Shown: positions 6,864 through 11,996 of the stretch, in pieces | How positions within the stretch are numbered: position 1 is the first letter of the stretch | Layout: each line of letters opens with the position of its first letter | The notes under the pieces: generated by a model | The model's input: only the letters and a program-made list of their open reading frames with translations | Told to the model about the DNA's origin: nothing | Database searches by the model: none | Translations under genes and position numbers: made by a program | Assembly: GCF_934754915.1 (NCBI RefSeq) | Contig: NZ_CAKVKB010000104.1 | Span: 1-11,996, forward strand | DNA length: 11,996 nucleotides | Source: an uncultured Clostridium sp. | GTDB lineage: Bacteria > Bacillota > Clostridia > Clostridiales > Clostridiaceae | Reading direction: 5' to 3'

Positions 6864-7501
6864 TGAATGAAATTATAGTAAAAGCATTGATTGAAACATT
6901 AGAAATGGTTGTTGTATCCACTACATTTTCAGTGATTTTAGGATTTATACCAGCAATAATATTAACATTAACAGCTAAGGATGGTTTGAAACCTAATAAA
7001 ATAATATATGGAATTTTAGATTTTATAGTTAATACACTTAGAAGTTTTCCATTTGTAATATTAATGGTAATAGTAATTCCATTAACAAGACTTTTAGTTG
7101 GAAAATCTATAGGAACAGAAGCAGCAATGGTTCCGCTTACAATTGCAGCAGCACCTTTTGTTGCAAGAATTATAGAATCGGCATTAAGAGAAGTTGACAA
7201 GGGAGTAATTGAGGCTGCAAAATCATTTGGAGCTTCTAATACTCAGATAATTTTTAAGGTGATGCTTAAAGAAGCAGTACCTTCAATAGTATCAGGAATT
7301 ACATTGACAATAATAAGCATAGTTGGATATTCAGCAATGGCAGGAGCTATAGGTGGCGGCGGTCTTGGAGATGTAGCTATAAGATATGGTTATCAAAGAT
7401 TTCAGACTGACATGATGATTGTAACATGTATAATACTTATTGTTGTAGTTCAGGGGCTTCAGATTTTGGGAAATTATTTTTATAATAAACTATCAAAATA
7501 G
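6863..7501 (+). CDS. metI: Methionine ABC transporter, permease MetI
   Basis: MetI is the membrane-spanning subunit that forms the methionine channel with MetN. The 212-residue protein is close to the family's usual length of about 217. Five hydrophobic segments are visible at about 10-36, 50-76, 88-105, 143-165 and 185-203. The EAA coupling motif EAAKSFGAS (117-125) and the following stretch to SI (142) lie in the cytoplasmic loop that contacts MetN. GYSAMAGAIGGGGLGD (155-170) is the typical conserved motif near the last helices. Its ATG overlaps the metN stop by one base (TAATG), and GGAGG (6848-6852) inside metN provides the ribosome binding site, so the two are translationally coupled. 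metQ follows after 118 nt that contain a hairpin. Confidence 0.95.
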   Translation: MNEIIVKALIETLEMVVVSTTFSVILGFIPAIILTLTAKDGLKPNKIIYGILDFIVNTLRSFPFVILMVIVIPLTRLLVGKSIGTEAAMVPLTIAAAPFVARIIESALREVDKGVIEAAKSFGASNTQIIFKVMLKEAVPSIVSGITLTIISIVGYSAMAGAIGGGGLGDVAIRYGYQRFQTDMMIVTCIILIVVVQGLQILGNYFYNKLSK

Positions 7502-7525
7502 TAAAATTATTTTAATGTTATTTAA

Positions 7526-7560
7526 AGAAATCTGCATGTAGGGTTAAAAGGTAGATTTCT
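7526..7560 (+). promoter_or_regulatory. Hairpin in the metI-metQ gap
   Basis: AGAAATCTGC (7526-7535) pairs with GTAGATTTCT (7551-7560) over 10 bp with one G-U pair and a 15-nt loop. No T tract follows, so it is not an intrinsic terminator. In a transcript where the binding protein is needed in excess of the transporter core, such a stem could stabilise the metQ segment or mark a processing site. That role is inference. Confidence 0.55.
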
Positions 7561-7619
7561 GCAAATAATAAATATGAGCAAATTTATGTAATAATTAAAA
7601 CAGAAAAGGCGGGGTAAAT

Positions 7620-8432
7620 ATGAAAAAGAAATCAATATTATCAGTAGTTTTAGCAGGAGTGCTTGCATTAGGATTAGTTGGATGTGGAAGTTCTGCAGAT
7701 GACAAAGTAATTAAAATAGGGGTTACACCAAAGCCACATAAAGAAATTGTAGAAGCAGCAGTTCCTTTATTGGAAAAGGAAGGATATAAAGTAGAAATAA
7801 CTGAATTTAATGACTATGTACAGCCAAATACAGCAGTTGAAGAAGGATCATTAGATTGTAATTTCTTTCAGCATACACCATATTTAAATGAACAAGTTGA
7901 ATCAAGAGGATTACATTTAAAATCAGTAGCAGCAATTCATTTGGAGCCAATGGGATTGTTTTCCAAAAAGATAAAAAGTCTTGATGAACTTCAAGATGGA
8001 GCTACAATAGCAGTACCAAATGATCCATCCAATGAAGCAAGAGCATTAAAATTATTAGCAGCTAATGGGGTAATAAAGATTAAAGATGGAGAATTGGTTA
8101 CACCAGCAGATATAACAGATGATGGGAATCCTAAAAACTTGAATTTTAGTGAATTAGAAGCAGCAGCAGTTCCAAGAGCAGTTGATGATGTTGATGCAGC
8201 AGTTATAAATGGTAATTATGCAATCGAAGCAGGATTTAACGTGTTGACAGATGCAATTATTAAAGAAGATAAAGATTCAGAAGCAGCTAAACCATATGCA
8301 AATATTGTTGTCGTAAAAGAAGGAAACGAAAATCAAGAAAAAATTCAAGCTTTGATAAAAGCATTAAAATCAGATGATGTTAAAGAATTTATAAATAAAG
8401 AATATAATGGTTCAGTAATTCCAGTATTTTAA
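7620..8432 (+). CDS. metQ: Methionine-binding lipoprotein MetQ (NlpA family)
   Basis: MetQ is the extracellular solute-binding protein that captures methionine and hands it to MetI. The 270-residue precursor matches the family length. A lipoprotein signal is clear: basic MKKK, a hydrophobic core, and lipobox LVGC (19-22). Cleavage before C22 and lipid anchoring are expected. The NlpA domain spans about 30-270, with IGVTPKPHKEI (33-43), DYVQPN (65-70), NFFQHTPYL (81-89), PNDPSNEARAL (133-143) and INGNYA (196-201), all hallmarks of MetQ rather than of taurine or nitrate binding proteins. The ribosome binding site AAGGCGGGG is only partly matched to consensus. The gene is third in the S-box-controlled operon and is followed by a strong terminator. 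Confidence 0.95.
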   Translation: MKKKSILSVVLAGVLALGLVGCGSSADDKVIKIGVTPKPHKEIVEAAVPLLEKEGYKVEITEFNDYVQPNTAVEEGSLDCNFFQHTPYLNEQVESRGLHLKSVAAIHLEPMGLFSKKIKSLDELQDGATIAVPNDPSNEARALKLLAANGVIKIKDGELVTPADITDDGNPKNLNFSELEAAAVPRAVDDVDAAVINGNYAIEAGFNVLTDAIIKEDKDSEAAKPYANIVVVKEGNENQEKIQALIKALKSDDVKEFINKEYNGSVIPVF

Positions 8433-8470
8433 TTAAGAACTCAAAATTTTATTTTTAATAATTTAATGAA

Positions 8471-8510
8471 GAGGTATTTGATAGATGTAGTTTATCAAAT
8501 ATCTCTTTTT
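8471..8510 (+). terminator. Intrinsic terminator after metQ
   Basis: GAGGTATTTGATA (8471-8483) pairs with TATCAAATATCTC (8493-8505) over 13 bp with one wobble pair, leaving a 9-nt loop. Five T follow (8506-8510). It closes the metNIQ operon 38 nt after the stop codon. Confidence 0.92.
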
Positions 8511-8570
8511 AAATATTGGGCTGAAAATAATAAATTATATATGTTGCAAGATTAAAATTATATTTGATAA

Positions 8571-8626
8571 CATGTAAAACATCAAAGAAATCTTTCAAAA
8601 ACTTCATTTTTCATTGTCAATTATAT
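8571..8626 (+). repeat. Dispersed intergenic repeat, copy C (short)
   Basis: AAAGAAATCTT begins at 8584 and is followed exactly 29 nt later by 7-nt units ATTGTCA and ATTATAT (8613-8626), the same spacing as in copies A and D. The block at 8613-8626 also matches the tract in front of copy A at 2098-2111. Confidence 0.6.
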
Positions 8627-8694
8627 ATTAAATGAATATGTAATAAATTATGATTATAGAATATACACAATCATATGATTTATGTAAACTAGGC

Positions 8695-8828
8695 ATTATA
8701 AATTGTTAATTAGACAATATATATATGGTATACTTGATATATGTTCAAATAACAAAACTGCATAATAATTAAAGAAATCTTGCAAGAGTTTCATCATTTA
8801 TTATAAATTGTACATTTGTTAATTAGAA
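8695..8828 (+). repeat. Dispersed intergenic repeat, copy D
   Basis: The 7-nt units ATTATAA, ATTGTTA, ATTAGAC lie at 8695-8715. They are followed by a module with ATATATGTTC (8737-8746) and AAAGAAATCTT (8771-8781), then units ATTATAA, ATTGTAC, an 8-nt variant and ATTAGAA (8800-8828). The 22 nt at 8761-8782 are identical to copy A at 2130-2151, and the 29-nt offset between module and first unit is preserved. Confidence 0.7.
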
Positions 8829-8899
8829 CATATCATAGATAAATAGAAAAGTGTTTTAAATTTGATTATTAATATATAAAAAGGGGAAGGGTACAAATA

Positions 8900-9856
8900 A
8901 TGAAAATATCAGAAGTGAAGGTGAAGCTTTTAGGTAGTGACATTTTAAGTATAATAAATGAATTTGTAAAAGTGGATGGATTGGATTTAGAAAGTGCAGT
9001 AATAAATGATGGAATTCAGATTAAAGGAAACTTTCGAAAAAGCTTTAAGATGGATTTTTTTGTGAAAGCTGATATATTAGGATGTGAAAAAAACAAAATT
9101 AAAGCAAGACTTTCGAAGGTAAAAATATTTAATTTAGGTATATTCAGAATTATAAGAAGTTTTGTTTTAAAGAAAATCGCTAATCAGTTTAGAGAGATTG
9201 GTATTGAAAGCAGCAAAGATATTATAATTGTAGACATTGATAAGATATTGAAAGATGTTCCATATATAGACTTTAATTTGAAAGAAATATATACTAAGAG
9301 TTCGGAGTTATGGATTGAAGCTGATGATATTGAAGTATCAATTGCGGGGACACTTATTAAAGAAAAAGCAGAAGAAAAAGAGGATATAGATGAAGAATTG
9401 GAAAAACTCAAGGATATAGTTAAATTGAGAGATAATTATTCCTCTGGAAGAGAAAGATTAACTGAAAGGCTTCCTGATAACGTTAAAGAGTATAAAGATT
9501 ATCTGTTTATAATTCCTGATTTGGTTTCACTTATTTATAGACTTCTCAAAGATAAAAGAGTTCCTACAAAGACAAAATTAGTTATGTCTTCAGCTATTGC
9601 ATATGTAATGTTTCCATCAGATTTAATACCAGATAATATACCTTTTATAGGAGTCATAGATGATATTGGTGTTATATTTTTTGCATTAAATAAGGTTGTA
9701 GATGATGTACCGTTGAATGTTATAGTTGAAAATTGGGAAGGGGATAATGATATAATGCTTGTTATGAAAAATGGCTTAGAATATTTGAGTAATTTTACTG
9801 CAGCAAAAAATGTGGAAACATTATATGAATTTGTAGAGGAATTATCTACTCTTTAA
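8900..9856 (+). CDS. Two-domain protein with C-terminal DUF1232 (YkvA-type) domain
   Basis: The exact function is unknown. The protein has 318 residues and no signal peptide. Residues about 1-150 look beta-rich, with alternating hydrophobic positions and DGIQIKG (37-43). I do not recognise the domain; a lipid-binding DUF2993-like fold is a guess. Residues 153-175 form a very acidic, probably helical linker. Residues about 205-270 match DUF1232: VPTKTKLVMSSAIAYVMFPSDLIPD (221-245) followed by IPFIGVIDDIGVIFFALNKV (247-266), with the hallmark PSDLIPD, P-x-x-G and DD (254-255). The segments around 225-238 and 250-264 are hydrophobic enough to contact a membrane. AAGGGGAAGGG lies 8 nt before the ATG. 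The RNase H gene starts 35 nt downstream, suggesting cotranscription. Confidence 0.8.
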   Translation: MKISEVKVKLLGSDILSIINEFVKVDGLDLESAVINDGIQIKGNFRKSFKMDFFVKADILGCEKNKIKARLSKVKIFNLGIFRIIRSFVLKKIANQFREIGIESSKDIIIVDIDKILKDVPYIDFNLKEIYTKSSELWIEADDIEVSIAGTLIKEKAEEKEDIDEELEKLKDIVKLRDNYSSGRERLTERLPDNVKEYKDYLFIIPDLVSLIYRLLKDKRVPTKTKLVMSSAIAYVMFPSDLIPDNIPFIGVIDDIGVIFFALNKVVDDVPLNVIVENWEGDNDIMLVMKNGLEYLSNFTAAKNVETLYEFVEELSTL

Positions 9857-9891
9857 TAAGATAATAGGTAACAAAAGGAGTTTTTATAAAT

Positions 9892-10857
9892 ATGGCTAAG
9901 AAAGTATATGCAATACAGTATGGTTTTGATTCAAAAAATAATGAAAAAATTGAAAATAAAATAGTAGAAACATGGAATGAATGTTTATCTTATGTTAAAG
10001 GCGTTAAGGGAGCTAAATACAAGAGCTTTGAAAATAGAATAGATGCTGAAAAATACTTGAATGAAGGAAAGAAAATGCTAAAAAAGAGCGATGAAAATTA
10101 TCCTAAGGATTGTCTTCATGCTTATGTAGATGGAAGTTATAATATTTCTGATGAAAGATTTGCATATGGATTAGTGTGTGTTAAGGATAATATTGTGGTG
10201 TATATTGAAAATGGTGCTGAAAAAGATACATCTGAAAAAAATATACGACAGATTGCAGGAGAACTTAAAGGAGCTGTACGTGCTGTTGAATATGCAATTA
10301 GCATTGGTGAAAAGAAAGTTGTAATATTTCATGATTATGAAGGAATTGCTCATCATGCAACTGGAGCATGGGCAAGAAATGAAAAATCTTCTATTAAATA
10401 TCATAATAAAATGCAAGATTTAATGAATAAAGGAATAGAAGTGATTTTTGTAAAAGTAGATAGTCATACAGGAGACTTGTTTAATGAACTTGTAGATGAA
10501 AAATGTAAAGAACCTTTGGGAATACCTTCTGATAAAACGATTAGTAAATATTTATCTGACAATGTTATATATGTAAGTGATATTCATATAAAGAAAAACA
10601 TAGGTTCACTTGCACCAGATAAATTAAATAACATATTAATATATGGAGATAAATCTAATCTGATTAATTCAGATAACAGCCAAATTAAAGAAGAAGTTAT
10701 GGGAACAACAGATTTAAAAAAAGATGATGAGTATTTAAGATATAAAGAATTAACTGAATTATATAAAGAAAGTCCTGAGGAAGCAAAAAAGAAAATTTCT
10801 AAAATGCTAAGTAAGGATAAAGAAAAATATATTTTATATCTTCTTAAATTAAATTGA
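9892..10857 (+). CDS. RNase H1-type protein: viroplasmin-like N-terminus, RNase H domain, C-terminal extension
   Basis: Predicted to cut the RNA strand of RNA-DNA hybrids (R-loops, primers) in the cytosol. Residues about 4-56 resemble the hybrid-binding/viroplasmin domain of eukaryotic-type RNase H1, with YAIQYGFD, W28, and GVKGAKYKSFENRIDAEKYL (37-56). The RNase H domain spans about 74-208. Its four acidic catalytic residues are visible as D80 (AYVDGSYN), E124 (AGELKGA), D148 (FHDYEGI) and D202 (NELVDEKC), with the flexible-loop histidine probably H192 (SHTGD). Residues about 210-321 are an extra tail without a recognised fold: a central stretch with ILIYGDKSN (248-256) and a charged helical end. 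AAAAGGAG lies 11 nt before the ATG. Since all four catalytic positions are kept, the enzyme should be active. Confidence 0.85.
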   Translation: MAKKVYAIQYGFDSKNNEKIENKIVETWNECLSYVKGVKGAKYKSFENRIDAEKYLNEGKKMLKKSDENYPKDCLHAYVDGSYNISDERFAYGLVCVKDNIVVYIENGAEKDTSEKNIRQIAGELKGAVRAVEYAISIGEKKVVIFHDYEGIAHHATGAWARNEKSSIKYHNKMQDLMNKGIEVIFVKVDSHTGDLFNELVDEKCKEPLGIPSDKTISKYLSDNVIYVSDIHIKKNIGSLAPDKLNNILIYGDKSNLINSDNSQIKEEVMGTTDLKKDDEYLRYKELTELYKESPEEAKKKISKMLSKDKEKYILYLLKLN

Positions 10858-10945
10858 TTTTTTTATTAAAATGAATAATTTTTCTAATAATGCACAATCT
10901 AATTTTAGAACAATTAATAAAATAATAAAAAAAGAGGTGTTCTAA

Positions 10946-11119
10946 ATGGGAAGGTTTGTAAAAGGAATGATTATGGGAGCTGCAATGGGAGCTGCTTTTG
11001 AAATGATGATGTTTTCACAGATGGATCGAAGAACTAAAAGAAATATGAGAAGAATTGGTAATAAAATGAGACATATGGCTGGATGTACATATGATGGAAT
11101 GTGTGACTGGATAAGATAA
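10946..11119 (+). CDS. Methionine-rich small protein of unknown function (57 aa)
   Basis: The reading frame encodes 57 residues, starting MGRFVKGMIMGAAMGAAFE and ending in GMCDWIR. AGAGGTG (10933-10939) is a good ribosome binding site 6 nt before the ATG, and a perfect terminator follows the stop by 12 nt, so the gene is very likely real. Twelve of 57 residues are methionine. The N-terminal 1-24 is Gly/Ala/Met-rich and moderately hydrophobic, the middle (27-43) is strongly basic (DRRTKRNMRRIGNKMRH), and two cysteines lie at 47 and 53. The pattern of a small GxxxGAAxGAA segment followed by a basic helix recalls YtxH-type small proteins, which is a weak resemblance only. It may belong to the transcript of the upstream gene (88-nt gap with no terminator seen). 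Confidence 0.82.
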   Translation: MGRFVKGMIMGAAMGAAFEMMMFSQMDRRTKRNMRRIGNKMRHMAGCTYDGMCDWIR

Positions 11120-11131
11120 AAAAGTTATTTC

Positions 11132-11162
11132 AAAATACTGGATTTTAAAATCCAGTATTTTT
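11132..11162 (+). terminator. Intrinsic terminator after the methionine-rich gene
   Basis: AAAATACTGGATT pairs with AATCCAGTATTTT (11132-11161) around a TTAA loop, about 13 bp without mismatch, and runs into T residues to 11162. The stem is A-rich on its 5' side, so it could work in both directions. Confidence 0.9.
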
Positions 11163-11296
11163 ATTTATATTAAAAAAAATAACCACTAAGTAATAGCATA
11201 GTTGTAAAAAAAATATATGATAATTTGGATAATAAGATTAAATTATATAAAATATAGAAAAAAATTCAGAAATTAATGCAGTTTTTGATAAACTTA

Positions 11297-11305
11297 TGTT
11301 ATAAT
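11297..11305 (+). promoter_or_regulatory. Extended -10 promoter of the XRE regulator gene
   Basis: TGTTATAAT (11297-11305) matches the extended -10 consensus TGnTATAAT exactly. The -35 position (about 11277-11282, TGCAGT) is poor, as is common when the extended -10 is present. Transcription would start near 11312, about 50 nt before the start codon. Confidence 0.7.
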
Positions 11306-11362
11306 TAAGGAAATTAAATTAACATGATTAAATAATTTGTTGAATAGAGAAGGATTGAAAAA

Positions 11363-11996
11363 ATGGAAATTCTATCATTAGGAGAAAAAATTAAAAGAAG
11401 AAGAAAACAACTTAATATGACCTTAAAAGATTTAGCTAAAGACAGAATAACTCCAGGACAGATAAGTTTAGTTGAATCGGGAAGATCTAATCCCTCAGTG
11501 GATTTATTAGAATATTTAGCAGCTACATTAAATACAACAGTTGAGTATTTGGTGGAATCTGAAGAAAGTCAAGCAGAAAAAATTAGTATCTATTATGAAC
11601 AGGTAGGAGAATCGTGCATATTAAATGGAGATTATGAAAAAGGTCAAAGATATATAGATAATGCTTTATACTATTCAGATAAATATAATCTTGAATACAG
11701 AAAGGCAAAAATATTCTTCATTACAGCTGAATCATATATGTTCAGGAAAGATTTTCCTATGGCTCAAAAATTTTTTCTATCATCAAATGTAATTTTTGTT
11801 AAGAACAACAATTATGAAGAAATAATCAGAACATTTTTGAATCTAGCAGATATAGCGTTAGAACTTAAAGCATATCATTCTGCTAGCAGTTATTTGAAGC
11901 AAGCGGAAATGGTATATAATGACAATGAAGTTGTGGATGATTTTTTGATTGGTGAAATTCATTACAACATGGCGAGAACATATTTTGATGTAGAAG
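11363..11996 (+). CDS. XRE-family transcriptional regulator with helical (TPR-like) repeats, 3' end outside the window
   Basis: The frame is open to the window edge, giving 211 codons of a longer gene. Residues about 6-62 form a Cro/C1-type helix-turn-helix domain: LGEKIKRRRKQLNMTLKDLAK, then ITPGQISLVESGRSNPSVDLLEYLAATLNTTVEYLVE. From about residue 72 the sequence is a series of paired helices rich in Tyr, Ala and Glu (for example ILNGDYEKGQRYIDNALYYSDKY, MFRKDFPMAQKFFLSSNVIF, ELKAYHSASSYLKQAEMVY), spaced roughly as tetratricopeptide repeats. This architecture occurs in Firmicute regulators that respond to peptides or control sporulation, toxins or solvent metabolism; which applies here cannot be told. 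GAAGGA (11349-11354) lies 8 nt before the ATG. It is transcribed separately from the upstream genes, which end in a terminator. Confidence 0.88.
   Translation, partial: MEILSLGEKIKRRRKQLNMTLKDLAKDRITPGQISLVESGRSNPSVDLLEYLAATLNTTVEYLVESEESQAEKISIYYEQVGESCILNGDYEKGQRYIDNALYYSDKYNLEYRKAKIFFITAESYMFRKDFPMAQKFFLSSNVIFVKNNNYEEIIRTFLNLADIALELKAYHSASSYLKQAEMVYNDNEVVDDFLIGEIHYNMARTYFDVE

Larger units (their letters stand above)
8511..8899. other. Non-coding AT-rich intergenic stretch before the DUF1232 gene
   Basis: No gene was found in about 390 nt. The stretch holds two copies of the dispersed repeat family (C and D). A promoter for the downstream gene must lie here or further upstream, but only weak candidates such as TTGATT near 8862 with AATATA near 8871 are visible, and their spacing is wrong. 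The ribosome binding site GGGGAAGGG lies at 8883-8891. Confidence 0.6.

Noticed and set aside
6754..7200. 148-codon - strand frame inside metN/metI
   Set aside because: It is antisense to two well-conserved genes, and its composition mirrors the complement of the membrane segments.

Overview
The window is AT-rich, low-GC Firmicute DNA that most resembles Clostridium sensu stricto (inference). The grounds are AGA/ATA/GCA/TTA-dominated codon use, strong AGGAGG-type ribosome binding sites, TTGACA/TATAAT promoters, S-box (SAM-I) riboswitches, and the gene set metY, rnr, smpB, metNIQ. All genes read on the + strand. No rRNA, tRNA, CRISPR array, transposase or prophage gene was seen.

Layout. (1) 136-1967: a methionine unit made of a promoter, an S-box riboswitch with its own terminator, metY (O-acetylhomoserine sulfhydrylase) and a closing terminator. 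(2) 1968-2670: a long non-coding AT-rich stretch with dispersed repeats built on a 7-nt period, a 36-bp palindrome of five TTATAA units and a lone DnaA-box match. (3) 2671-5498: the RNA quality-control pair rnr (RNase R) and smpB (tmRNA partner), separated by a long hairpin that overlaps a likely smpB promoter. (4) 5555-8510: a second promoter, S-box riboswitch and terminator, then metN-metI-metQ, a D/L-methionine ABC importer, with a terminator after metQ. (5) 8511-8899: a second non-coding stretch with the same repeat family. (6) 8900-11162: a DUF1232 (YkvA-type) protein with an unrecognised N-terminal domain, an RNase H1-type protein with a C-terminal extension, and a 57-residue methionine-rich small protein followed by a terminator. 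(7) 11363-end: the start of an XRE-type regulator with helical, probably TPR, repeats, cut off by the window edge.

The two methionine units form one regulon. When SAM is low, both leaders should switch to the antiterminated form, so the cell assimilates sulfide into homocysteine (MetY) and imports methionine (MetNIQ). When SAM is high, both terminators form. RNase R and SmpB, which cooperate in trans-translation and nonstop mRNA decay, lie between the two riboswitch units and show no S-box of their own.

No clearly new multi-gene system is visible. The least explained items are the repeat family with a 7-nt period shared by both long intergenic regions, the two-domain DUF1232 protein, the C-terminal tail of the RNase H protein, and the methionine-rich miniprotein.
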